From positions 124,001 to 188,000 of the forward strand of contig NZ_JBNPXQ010000004.1 of NCBI RefSeq assembly GCF_050433225.1: 64,000 nucleotides of DNA, given 5' to 3'. This document shows positions 52,163-60,410 of this stretch, piece by piece (the first letter of the stretch is position 1; every line of letters begins with the position of its first letter). The notes beneath the pieces are model-generated. The model did no database searches. It was not told the DNA's origin and was given only the letters and a program-made list of their open reading frames with translations. The DNA is from Sphingomonas_D zeicaulis (GTDB taxonomy: Bacteria > Pseudomonadota > Alphaproteobacteria > Sphingomonadales > Sphingomonadaceae). A program made the translations under genes and the position numbers.

Positions 52163-52873
52163 TCAGCTGCGCTCGACCGTCGCGTTGAACATATAGCCGA
52201 CACCGCGCACGGTGACGATCGGCGCCGGCTTGTCCTCGGTCGAAAGCTTGCGACGCAGCCGGCTGACCAGCACGTCGATGCTGCGATCGGATGAATCGCC
52301 CAGCCGCGTGCGCGACAGCTCGATCAACCGCTCACGCGCGATCACGCGCTGCGGCTGGCCGAGGAAGCTCGCCAGCAGGTCGAACTCGGCGCCGGTCAGC
52401 GGCACGATCGCGCCGTCGGGCGACTTCAGCTCACGCCGCGGATAGTTGACCGCCCAGCCGTCGAACCTGTCCTCATTGTCGCGCGGGCCGGACGGCTGGC
52501 GCTCGAGCCCGCCACGGCGCAAAACGGCGCGGACGCGCGCCACCAGCTCACGCGCGCCGAAGGGCTTGGCGAGATAGTCGTCGGCGCCGAGTTCGAGCCC
52601 GATTACGCGATCGGCCTCGCTGTTCTTGGCGCTGATGAAGATGATCGGCACGTCGCTGCGACGGCGAATCTCGCGGCACAGGTCGATCCCGTTGGTGCCC
52701 GGCAACATGATGTCGAGCAGCAGCAGATCGACATGCCCATTCTCGAAGGCGATCCACATCTCCGGTGCGGAGGACGCGGTCTGCACCCGATAGCCATTTT
52801 CCTGAAGCGCGCGCGCAGTCAGCGTCCGCAAGGGCGGATCGTCTTCGACGAGAACGATGTTCGGCGAGGTCAT
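52163..52873 (-). CDS. OmpR-family response regulator
   Basis: A 236-residue DNA-binding regulator. The receiver domain has the acidic pair in IVLVEDDPPL, the phosphoacceptor Asp54 in LLLLDIMLPGTNGI and Lys in ADDYLAKPFGA. The C-terminal winged-helix domain ends with RLGDSSDRSIDVLVSRLRRK and VRGVGYMFNA. The start is placed at 52873 by family alignment, since the longer frame from 52912 adds only an unrelated leader and neither has a clear ribosome-binding site. It is first in a minus-strand row RR, kinase, carbonic anhydrase, SulP. Confidence 0.93.
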   Translation of the reverse strand: MTSPNIVLVEDDPPLRTLTARALQENGYRVQTASSAPEMWIAFENGHVDLLLLDIMLPGTNGIDLCREIRRRSDVPIIFISAKNSEADRVIGLELGADDYLAKPFGARELVARVRAVLRRGGLERQPSGPRDNEDRFDGWAVNYPRRELKSPDGAIVPLTGAEFDLLASFLGQPQRVIARERLIELSRTRLGDSSDRSIDVLVSRLRRKLSTEDKPAPIVTVRGVGYMFNATVERS

Positions 52874-53056
52874 CAGCGGATATATACGCAGCGCGACGGC
52901 GTTGTCATGCATCGGGAGGTAGATAGATGGGCGCCCCCGGTCAACCGCGCGCCGCTGTTAGCGCTCCCTGGCGCGCTGCAGCAATGCTTTGTCAGGTCGC
53001 GGACACTTGAGCGCCGATCTGGAAATGATTCATCCTGATGTCCGTTCTCTCTCCCA

Positions 53057-53080
53057 CTCCGCCGGCGCTTGTCGGCGGAG
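53057..53080. repeat. CTCCGCC hairpin upstream of the helicase gene
   Basis: CTCCGCCG (53057-53064) and CGGCGGAG (53073-53080) pair perfectly; TCTCCC / GGGAGG flanks extend it with mismatches. It stands in the 279-nt non-coding gap between the response regulator and helicase genes and resembles the gene-end hairpins elsewhere. Nothing else is recognisable in that gap. Confidence 0.4.
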
Positions 53081-53152
53081 GGAGGCTGAACCGGGTCGGC
53101 GGCTCGAAATCGCCGCTTGCGCCTGAGGCCGATCGGTCCGATCTATCATTGC

Positions 53153-55711
53153 ATGAGCGCGTTCGCCCGATCGGCTGTGACCGCCGTGCTGGGGCCCACC
53201 AATACCGGCAAGACCCACCTCGCGGTGGAGCGCCTGTGCGGCCATTCGTCGGGCATGATCGGCTTTCCGCTGCGCCTGCTGGCCCGCGAGGTCTATGACC
53301 GTGTCGTCGCGATCAAGGGCCCCAAGGAAGTCGCGCTGATCACGGGCGAAGAGAAGATCGTGCCCGAAGGCGCGCGCTGGTTCCTTTCCACCGCCGAATC
53401 GATGCCGATGGAGCGCGACTTCGCCTTCGTTGCGCTCGACGAATCGCAGCTCGGCGCCGATCCCGAGCGCGGTCATGTCTTCACCGACCGGTTGCTTCAC
53501 GCCCGAGGCCGCGAGGAGACGATGATCCTCGGCTCCGAAAGCATGCGGCCGATGATCCGCGCGCTGGTGCCCGATGCGGAAATCATCACCCGCCCGCGTT
53601 TCTCCACGCTCAGCTACGCCGGCGCCAAGAAGCTCAGCCGCCTGCCCAAGCGCTCGGTGGTCGTCGCGTTCAGCGCCGAGGAGGTCTATGCGGTGGCGGA
53701 AATGCTGCGGCGGACGCGCGGCGGTGCTGCTGTGGTGATGGGCGCGCTTTCGCCGCGCACGCGCAACGCGCAAGTCGCGATGTATCAGGCAGGCGAGGTC
53801 GATTATCTCGTCGCTACCGACGCGATCGGCATGGGCCTCAACATGGATGTGGCACATGTCGCCTTCGCCTCGCTCTCCAAGTTCGACGGGCGGCGCCGGC
53901 GGCGGCTGACACTCGCCGAAATGGCGCAGATCGCCGGCCGCGCCGGACGTCACCAGCGCGACGGCACTTTCGGCGAGCTCGCGCTGGAGGGGAATGAGGG
54001 GCGGCGCTTCCTGCCCGAGGACATCGAGGCGATCGAGGAGCATCGCTTCCCGCCGCTCGACCATCTGTTCTGGCGCGACGGCAATCCCGACATGACGAGC
54101 GTCGACCGGCTGATCGAGGCGCTGGAGGCGCGGCCCGATCGGCCGCAACTGCGCGCGGCACCGCAGGCAGTGGACCTCGCGGTGCTCAAGCGGCTGGCGG
54201 CCGAACCCTATGTCGGCGCCCGCGCGCGCGGCGAACGCGCCGTCCGCCGGCTGTGGGCCGCATGCGGCCTGCCCGATTTCCGCAAGACCGGCGCCGAGGC
54301 ACACAGCCGGCTGGTCAGCCGGATCTATGGGCATCTGAGCGAGGGGCAGGGACATATCCCGGCGACCTGGTTCGCCGACGAGATCGCGCGGCTCGACAAT
54401 GTGCAGGGCGACGTCGAGGCGATTGCCGATCGCATCGCCGCGGCGCGCACCTGGGCCTATATCGCGCACCGCGCCGACTGGCTGGCCGAACCCGGCCGCT
54501 GGGCCGAACGCACGCGCACGCTGGAGGAAAAGCTCAGCGACGCCCTCCACCAGCGGCTGACGCAGCGCTTCGTCGATCGCCGCACCTCGGTGCTGATGCG
54601 CGATCTGGGCGCCAAGGGGCATGACGCGCTGCCGGTGGCGGTCGAAGCGGATGGCGCGGTGCTGGTGGGCGGCGAGCATATCGGCCATCTCGAAGGCTTC
54701 CGCTTCCGGGTCGATCACCAGGCCCGGCATGGCGACATGAAGCGGCTGATGGCGGCGGCGGAGCGACGGCTGGGCGGTGAGCTTTCGCGCCGCGCGACGC
54801 AGCTTGCCGCGGCGCCCGACGAGGAGTTCACGCTCGCCACCGATGTCGGCCGCCCGGTAGCGATCTTCTGGCGCGGCGATATCGTCGCGCGGCTGGAGAA
54901 GGGCAGGGGGCTGCTGCAGCCGCACGTCCGCCTCTACAAGGCGCTCGACGCGCTCTCCGCCGATGACCGCTCGGTGGTGACCGAGCGGCTCGCGGGTTGG
55001 CTGCAGGCGCAGACGCGGCGCCACCTGAAGCCGGTGACCGCGCTGGCGGCGGCGGCGCGCGACCCTCAGGTGCCGCCGCAGATGCGGGCGCTCTATGCGC
55101 CGCTCGCCGACGCCGGGGGCATCGCCGCGCGCGCCAATCTCGATACGACGGTGGCGGCGCTCGATCGCACGATGCGCCAGCAGGCAGCGCGGCTCGGGGT
55201 AAAGATCGGCACGCTCGACATCTTCTGCCCGGTGTTGCTGAAGCCAGAGGCCGCGCGCTGGCGGCTGGCGCTGATCGCGGCGAACGAGGGGGGCGACATG
55301 CCCGAACTGCCGCAGGCGGGCGCCGCGGCGGTGGCGACGCCGGGCGATCCGGTTCGGTTCGAGACGGCGGTGCGCGCCGGTTACCGTCCGCTCGGCGCGC
55401 AGATGCTGCGGATCGACCTCGTGGAGCGGCTGGCGCGAATCGCCCATGAGGCGCGCACCGGCGGCGATAGCGGCGGCCGCGCACCGTTCAGCCCCGATCC
55501 GGGGCTGGCGACGTCGCTGGGTCTGCGCCCGCCGAGCTTTGCGCAGCTGATGCTGGCGCTGGGCTTCCGCCCCGCGGATGCCGCGGACGATGGCCGCACC
55601 GGCCCGCGCTGGGTGTGGCGCGGGGTGCAGCGGCCGCGCCGTCGCGCGATCCAGCGGCCGGGCAATGCCTTTGCCGTGCTGGCGGAATGGCGGACGGCGG
55701 ATGGCCACTGA
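53153..55711 (+). CDS. Suv3-like RNA/DNA helicase
   Basis: An 852-residue superfamily 2 helicase of the SUV3 type found in alphaproteobacteria and mitochondria. The chosen ATG at 53153 puts Walker A VLGPTNTGKTHLA right at the N-terminus. Motif II is unusual: FVALDESQLG in place of DEAD/DEAH, as in other Suv3 proteins. Motif III/IV lines include ILGSESMRPMIR, VVVAFSAEEVYAVAE and VDYLVATDAIGMGLNM, and motif VI QIAGRAGRHQRDGTF. The C-terminal 450 residues are family-specific. Suv3 is linked to RNA decay. The last bases overlap the S4 gene by 11 nt. Confidence 0.9.
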   Translation: MSAFARSAVTAVLGPTNTGKTHLAVERLCGHSSGMIGFPLRLLAREVYDRVVAIKGPKEVALITGEEKIVPEGARWFLSTAESMPMERDFAFVALDESQLGADPERGHVFTDRLLHARGREETMILGSESMRPMIRALVPDAEIITRPRFSTLSYAGAKKLSRLPKRSVVVAFSAEEVYAVAEMLRRTRGGAAVVMGALSPRTRNAQVAMYQAGEVDYLVATDAIGMGLNMDVAHVAFASLSKFDGRRRRRLTLAEMAQIAGRAGRHQRDGTFGELALEGNEGRRFLPEDIEAIEEHRFPPLDHLFWRDGNPDMTSVDRLIEALEARPDRPQLRAAPQAVDLAVLKRLAAEPYVGARARGERAVRRLWAACGLPDFRKTGAEAHSRLVSRIYGHLSEGQGHIPATWFADEIARLDNVQGDVEAIADRIAAARTWAYIAHRADWLAEPGRWAERTRTLEEKLSDALHQRLTQRFVDRRTSVLMRDLGAKGHDALPVAVEADGAVLVGGEHIGHLEGFRFRVDHQARHGDMKRLMAAAERRLGGELSRRATQLAAAPDEEFTLATDVGRPVAIFWRGDIVARLEKGRGLLQPHVRLYKALDALSADDRSVVTERLAGWLQAQTRRHLKPVTALAAAARDPQVPPQMRALYAPLADAGGIAARANLDTTVAALDRTMRQQAARLGVKIGTLDIFCPVLLKPEAARWRLALIAANEGGDMPELPQAGAAAVATPGDPVRFETAVRAGYRPLGAQMLRIDLVERLARIAHEARTGGDSGGRAPFSPDPGLATSLGLRPPSFAQLMLALGFRPADAADDGRTGPRWVWRGVQRPRRRAIQRPGNAFAVLAEWRTADGH

Positions 55712-56057
55712 CCCGGCCGGGCCGAGCGGGACTGCGGGGCCGAGCCAGCGGCTCGACCGCTTCCTGTGGTTCGTGCGGCTGGTGAAGACGCGGTCGCTGG
55801 CGCAGGCGATCGCGCAGGAGGGGCGGCTGAGGATCGACGGCCGCGTGGTGGATCGCGCGCACGCCCCGGTCAGACTGGGCAATGTGCTGACCTTCGCGCT
55901 CAACGGCCGGGTGCGGGTGATTCGCGTCGAGGCGCTGCCGACACGGCGCGGACCAGCGCCGGAAGCCGGAAAATGCTATGCCGATCTGTCACCGCCGGTG
56001 CTGCGAACGACTTGCAGCAAGGGCGAAGATGTTGACGCGCCGGGGCGCGAACCTTAG
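55701..56057 (+). CDS. S4-domain RNA-binding protein (HslR-like)
   Basis: A 118-residue protein with an S4 fold: QRLDRFLWFVRLVKTRSLAQ then AIAQEGRLRIDGRVVDRAHA. HslR-type proteins rescue stalled 50S subunits, but that role is not shown here. The C-terminal extension carries a lone Cys pair region (GKCYADL and TTCSKG). The ATG at 55701 lies within the end of the helicase gene (11-nt overlap), a coupling conserved in alphaproteobacteria, where the ferredoxin gene follows, as here. Confidence 0.88.
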   Translation: MATDPAGPSGTAGPSQRLDRFLWFVRLVKTRSLAQAIAQEGRLRIDGRVVDRAHAPVRLGNVLTFALNGRVRVIRVEALPTRRGPAPEAGKCYADLSPPVLRTTCSKGEDVDAPGREP

Positions 56058-56098
56058 CGGGGCCGCCACGGGACGTTTCCCCGGGGAGCTTTGAGACA

Positions 56099-56440
56099 AT
56101 GACCTACGTCGTTACGGACGCCTGCATCCGCTGCAAATATATGGATTGCGTGGAGGTGTGTCCGGTCGACTGCTTCTATGAGGGCGAGAATATGCTCGTC
56201 ATCAACCCCAGCGAGTGCATCGATTGCGGGGTGTGCGAGCCCGAGTGCCCGGCGGAAGCGATTCTCCCCGATACCGAGAGCGGCCTCGAACAGTGGCTGG
56301 AACTCAACGCGACCTATTCGGCGCAATGGCCGAACGTGACGCGCAAGCTCGACCAGACCCCGGACGACGCCGACGCGATGAAGGGCGAGACCGGCAAGTT
56401 CGAGAAATATTTCTCGCCGGAGCCCGGCGCGGGCGACTGA
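56099..56440 (+). CDS. fdxA: Ferredoxin FdxA (7Fe-8S type)
   Basis: A 113-residue electron carrier. Nine Cys residues match Azotobacter ferredoxin I: Cys9, Cys12, Cys17, Cys21 and Cys25 in ACIRCKYMDCVEVCPVDC and four more in ECIDCGVCEPECPAEAI, giving one 3Fe-4S and one 4Fe-4S cluster. The C-terminal tail is acidic. It is third in the helicase-S4-ferredoxin run, with 41 nt between stop and start. In many relatives a carD gene comes next; here a repeat and a convergent phosphatase gene follow instead. A strong terminator lies at 56538-56564. Confidence 0.95.
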   Translation: MTYVVTDACIRCKYMDCVEVCPVDCFYEGENMLVINPSECIDCGVCEPECPAEAILPDTESGLEQWLELNATYSAQWPNVTRKLDQTPDDADAMKGETGKFEKYFSPEPGAGD

Positions 56441-56462
56441 GGCTGTCGGCCTTGCCCCTTCT

Positions 56463-56559
56463 CCCCTTCCGCTTGCGGGAGGGGGCGGGGGAGGGCCTGT
56501 TCGGGATTGGCGCCGTCGTCTGACAGCCCCTCCCCAAACCCTCCCGCAAGCGGGAGGGT
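56463..56559. repeat. Large imperfect inverted repeat after fdxA
   Basis: The arm at 56463-56500 and the arm at 56523-56559 pair along about 37 positions with a few mismatches, around a 22-nt loop. Each arm itself contains a smaller CCGCTTGCGG-type hairpin. The elements CCCTCCCGC and GCGGGAGGG repeat within it. The layout suggests a mobile or REP-derived palindrome rather than a simple terminator. Confidence 0.55.
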
Positions 56560-56564
56560 TTTTT
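56538..56564 (+). terminator. Rho-independent terminator of the helicase-S4-fdxA transcript
   Basis: ACCCTCCCG (56538-56546) pairs exactly with CGGGAGGGT (56551-56559), loop CAAG, followed by TTTTTT (56559-56564). It is on the plus strand, about 100 nt after the fdxA stop, and just before the stop of the convergent phosphatase gene. Confidence 0.85.
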
Positions 56565-56569
56565 CATGC

Positions 56570-58240
56570 CTATTTCGCGCAGGTGTCGGCCTGGCCGGCG
56601 TCGAGGTCGAGGCAGCGGCCGTCAATCTCTTCGGCCGGCACGTCGAGGCCGATCAGCGCGGCGAGCGTGGGCAGGATGTCGACGGTCTCGATGCCCAGCG
56701 GCTGCTCGAAGCCGGTGGTGCCGGGGCGGTAGAACAGGATCGGCACGCGGCGGTCGTAGATCCAGGGCGAGCCGTGGGTCGCGACATAGCCCTTGGTCGG
56801 GTCCGGGATCGGCAGCACGTGCGGCTTCAGCAGCACGATCAGGTCGCCCGAGCGCTCCGGATCGAAAGAGGCGCGGGCGCGCTCGGCGAGCGACCATTCC
56901 TCCACCGGCGGGCGCGGGCTGGGCATGCGGCGCAGATCGTCGGCGGTCAGCACCGTCTGGATCTGGGGATGCGCCTGCAGCTTCGCCTGCGCCAGCGCGA
57001 TCACGCGCGGGCGCAAAGCGGTGGGCAGCTTGCGGGAGACATACCAGTCGCCGAACGGCCCGGTCGAATAGAGCAGCGGGCCATCCAGCGTGATGCCCAG
57101 TTCGGTCGCGATCACCTTGCCGATCTCGTCGGAGTTCAGCTTCGGATCGACGCGCTGCGCATCCGGGAATGCGCGGGCCTTGTTGCGCTCGGTCAGGTCA
57201 TGGCCGCCATGATCGGCGGTGAGCGCGACGACATAGGGCGTGCCGGTGGCGTCGAGCGCATCGAGGATGCGGCCGACATTGGCGTCGAGCCCCATCAGCT
57301 GCGCGCACATCTCGCCACCCTCGGTGCCGAAGGCGTGGCCGACATAGTCCGTGGCCGAGAGCCCGATGGTCAGGACGTCGGTGCCCTGGCCCCGGCCGAG
57401 TTTCATCTCATCGATCAGGCCGATGGCAAGGTCGGTGGTGGCGGCGTCGAAGCTGGCGGCGACGCGGAAGCTGCTGAAATCCTCCGCCTTGCGATCGACC
57501 GGAACGCCGACCGACTTGCCGGCGCCGATCGGCACCGCGACCGCGCGGCTGCGGCATTCGGCAGGGAGCACGACCTTCTCCGGCCTCGCGATGGTCGCGG
57601 CAACGGCTGCGTTGACGCGACCGACGGTGGCGGGCGCCGCGCCGGTGCGATCGGGTAGGGTGACGAACGACTTGCCGCCCCAGAACCAGATCTGGTCGGT
57701 CTGGTGGCCGCCCATCATCACCGCCGCACGATCCTTGCCGGCGACCGAGACGACGCGGTCGGCCGGGGCCGCCGCCTTCATCCGGTCACCCAGCGTCAGC
57801 GCCTTCAAATGGCTCGGCGAGACGACATATTTCTTGGAGCTCGAACCGGGCGCGGTGGGATCTTCCGCGCAATAGATCACCTTGTCCGCGCGCCCCGCAC
57901 CCAGATCGATCCAGTCGTTCGCGATGATGCCGGTGCGAGACGGGCGCGATCCGGTGAGGATCGTCGAATGGCCCGGGCAGGTCTCGGTCGCGGCATGGCT
58001 CTGATAGCCCGAGGGGAAGACCACGCCCTGCGTCAGCCGCTTCATGCCCAGCCGGAACATCTGGCGATACTCCGCAAAGAGGTTCGCCGAGAACTGGTCC
58101 ACCGAAATGGCGACAACCAGCCGCGGCGCGGGCTTCGCAGCATTCTGCCGGGCAGGCGCCCGCGCGGGCGCCTGGGCTTGCACCTGCGTGGCGCAGAGCA
58201 ACGCCGACACGGTTGCGGCGAAACGAAGGGCTGACTTCAC
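56570..58240 (-). CDS. phoK: PhoK/SPAP-like alkaline phosphatase
   Basis: A secreted phosphomonoesterase of the alkaline phosphatase superfamily. The GTG start at 58240 has AAGGAG 7 nt upstream. A signal peptide (FAATVSALLCATQVQAQA) is followed by ISVDQFSANLF (metal ligand Asp) and the nucleophile Thr87 in TETCPGHST. The SPAP-type set appears with a constant offset of two from published Sphingomonas numbering (as I recall it: Thr89, Asn110, Lys171, Arg173): Thr87, Asn108 in ANDW, Lys169 and Arg171 in GKDRAAVMM. Metal ligands follow in GLSATDYVGHAFG and ALTADHGGHD. PhoK enzymes precipitate uranyl phosphate in Sphingomonas; this is a close relative. Confidence 0.9.
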   Translation of the reverse strand: MKSALRFAATVSALLCATQVQAQAPARAPARQNAAKPAPRLVVAISVDQFSANLFAEYRQMFRLGMKRLTQGVVFPSGYQSHAATETCPGHSTILTGSRPSRTGIIANDWIDLGAGRADKVIYCAEDPTAPGSSSKKYVVSPSHLKALTLGDRMKAAAPADRVVSVAGKDRAAVMMGGHQTDQIWFWGGKSFVTLPDRTGAAPATVGRVNAAVAATIARPEKVVLPAECRSRAVAVPIGAGKSVGVPVDRKAEDFSSFRVAASFDAATTDLAIGLIDEMKLGRGQGTDVLTIGLSATDYVGHAFGTEGGEMCAQLMGLDANVGRILDALDATGTPYVVALTADHGGHDLTERNKARAFPDAQRVDPKLNSDEIGKVIATELGITLDGPLLYSTGPFGDWYVSRKLPTALRPRVIALAQAKLQAHPQIQTVLTADDLRRMPSPRPPVEEWSLAERARASFDPERSGDLIVLLKPHVLPIPDPTKGYVATHGSPWIYDRRVPILFYRPGTTGFEQPLGIETVDILPTLAALIGLDVPAEEIDGRCLDLDAGQADTCAK

Positions 58241-58276
58241 GAATGACTCCTTGGCGAACGGGCTCTCACACCGCTA

Positions 58277-60406
58277 ATGAAACCGGCGATGGCAGCGCGG
58301 CAAGCAGGTTCGTTGGCGGTGAACGGTTTCCGCTTGATGACGATCGCACTCGCGTCGTTGCTTCTGATGCTGTTTGCGCCGCTTGCGCAGGCGCAGCTTC
58401 CAGCCCCCGGCGGCCGGCCCAACATCAAGGCGGCGCTGGTCGCCGAATCGGATCGACCGGCCGCCGGCGGTGTCGTCGCGCTCGCGTTCGAGATGAAGCC
58501 CGCGCCGGGCTGGCATGGCTATTGGGCCAATCCCGGCGATGCCGGCCTCGGCATGCGGCTGAAATGGACCTTGCCCGCAGGCGTCACCGTATCGCCGCTG
58601 CGCTATCCGGTGCCACAGCGGCTGATCGTCGCCGGGCTGATGAACTATGTCTATGAGGCTGATTATGCCCAGCTGGTGACGCTTGAGGTGCCGGCAGGGC
58701 TGACGCCGGGCACGACGTTGCCGATCCGCGTCCAGGCCGACTGGCTGGCCTGCACCGACGAGATCTGCGTGCCTGAGCGCGCCGAACTGGCGCTGGATCT
58801 TGTGGTGGGCGACGGCATCGTCGATGCCGCGCGGCGCGGGCGTTTCGACGCTTGGCGGATGGCGCTGCCCCGGCCGCTGGGCGGCGAGGCGCTGTTCGAG
58901 GCGAAGGCGGGCAAGCTGCGGCTGGCGATCCCGATCCCGGCCTCCGCCGATATCGGCGAAACCTATTTCTTCCCGCTGACCGAGGGCGCGATCGACTATG
59001 CCGCGCCGCAGGCGGTGCGGCGCAAGGGCGACACGGTGTTCGTCGAGGCGACGCTGCGCGGCGGCGCGCCCGCCGCGCTGGACGGCGTGCTGGCGATCGG
59101 CGGCGGCCGGGGGCTGGCGCTCCATGCGCGGCCCGGCGCGGTCAACGCCGCCGCCTATGCCGCGGCGACGCCGCTGACCGCGGGCGAATCGACCGAGATG
59201 GCCGGCGGGTTGCCGATGACGATCCTGCTGGCGCTTGGCGGCGCTCTGCTCGGCGGGCTGCTGCTCAACATCATGCCCTGCGTGTTTCCGATCATCAGCC
59301 TGAAGGCGCTGAGCCTGATCCGCGCAGGCGGTGGCGAGCGCAGCGCGCGGATCGAGGCGCTGGCCTATACCGGCGGCGTCGTGCTCACCTGCTTGCTGCT
59401 GGGCGGGCTGCTGCTCGCGCTGCGGGCGGGGGGCGAGGCGGTCGGGTGGGCGTTCCAGCTTCAGGATCCGAGGATCATCCTGCTGCTGCTGGTGGTGGTG
59501 CTGGCGATCGCGCTCAACCTCGCCGGGCTGTTTGAGGTCGGCAGCATCGCCGGCGGCGAGCGGCTGGCGCAGCAGGGTGGCGCTGCCGGCGCGTTCTGGA
59601 CCGGGGCGCTCGCCGCCTTCGTCGCTACCCCCTGCACCGGGCCGTTCATGGCGGCGGCGATGGGCGCCGCGCTGGCGCTGCCCTGGCCGGCGGCATTGGC
59701 GGTGTTCGGCGGGCTCGGACTCGGGCTCGCCTTGCCCTTCCTGCTCATCGCCTTTGTGCCCGCACTGCGCCGGCGTATGCCGAAGCCGGGCCCATGGATG
59801 GGACGGTTCCGGCGGATCCTCTCGATCCCGATGTTCATCACCGCGCTCGGCCTCGCCTGGGTGCTCGGCCGTCAGGCGGGCGTCGACGGGCTGGCGCTGG
59901 GGTTGAGCGCCGCACTCGCAGTCGGCCTCGCCCTATGGTGGGCGGGGCGGCGGCAGTGGACGGGCGGCGGCCGCGGCTGGTTGCCGATGGTGCCGGCGCT
60001 CGCGCTTGCGGTTGCCGCGCTGGTGTTGCTGCCGCATGTCGCGGTCCATGTCGATGAAGGCGGCGTGCCCGGGGACGAGCGCTTCAGCGAGCGCCGGTTG
60101 GCTGCGCTGCAGGCGGAGGGACGGCCAGTGTTCGTCTATTTCACCGCCGACTGGTGCGTGACCTGCAAGGTCAACGAGAAGGCGGTGCTGCAGCGTCGGC
60201 GCGTGGTCGAGGCCTTCTCGCGCAACAAGGTGGCGGTGCTGGTGGGGGACTGGACGCAGGGCGACGCGACGATCAGCCGCTTCCTCGAACGCCATGGCCG
60301 CAGCGGCGTGCCGCTCTACCTCTATTACGGCCCCGGCGAGGGTCCGAAGGAACTTCCGCAACTGCTGACCGTGGACATGGTACTGGACGCGATCGACCGC
60401 CCCTGA
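58277..60406 (+). CDS. DsbD-type thiol:disulfide interchange protein
   Basis: A 709-residue membrane reductant carrier from cytoplasmic thioredoxin to the periplasm. The signal segment is MTIALASLLLMLFAPLAQAQ; the start at 58277 or 58337 is unclear. The N-terminal periplasmic domain carries the Cys pair in DWLACTDEICVPERAEL. About eight helices follow, with the redox Cys in NIMPCVFPIISLKALS and in VATPCTGPFMAAAMG. A C-terminal thioredoxin-like domain has YFTADWCVTCKVNEKAV. This is the ScsB/DsbD three-module layout, possibly supplying electrons for cytochrome c or metal-stress protection. Its stop is 4 nt from the convergent next gene. Confidence 0.9.
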   Translation: MKPAMAARQAGSLAVNGFRLMTIALASLLLMLFAPLAQAQLPAPGGRPNIKAALVAESDRPAAGGVVALAFEMKPAPGWHGYWANPGDAGLGMRLKWTLPAGVTVSPLRYPVPQRLIVAGLMNYVYEADYAQLVTLEVPAGLTPGTTLPIRVQADWLACTDEICVPERAELALDLVVGDGIVDAARRGRFDAWRMALPRPLGGEALFEAKAGKLRLAIPIPASADIGETYFFPLTEGAIDYAAPQAVRRKGDTVFVEATLRGGAPAALDGVLAIGGGRGLALHARPGAVNAAAYAAATPLTAGESTEMAGGLPMTILLALGGALLGGLLLNIMPCVFPIISLKALSLIRAGGGERSARIEALAYTGGVVLTCLLLGGLLLALRAGGEAVGWAFQLQDPRIILLLLVVVLAIALNLAGLFEVGSIAGGERLAQQGGAAGAFWTGALAAFVATPCTGPFMAAAMGAALALPWPAALAVFGGLGLGLALPFLLIAFVPALRRRMPKPGPWMGRFRRILSIPMFITALGLAWVLGRQAGVDGLALGLSAALAVGLALWWAGRRQWTGGGRGWLPMVPALALAVAALVLLPHVAVHVDEGGVPGDERFSERRLAALQAEGRPVFVYFTADWCVTCKVNEKAVLQRRRVVEAFSRNKVAVLVGDWTQGDATISRFLERHGRSGVPLYLYYGPGEGPKELPQLLTVDMVLDAIDRP

Positions 60407-60410
60407 ACGG

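Noticed and set aside
53030..55903. A 957-codon open frame on the minus strand
   Set aside because: It is antisense to the helicase gene, has no recognisable domain, and shows the biased composition of a GC shadow frame.
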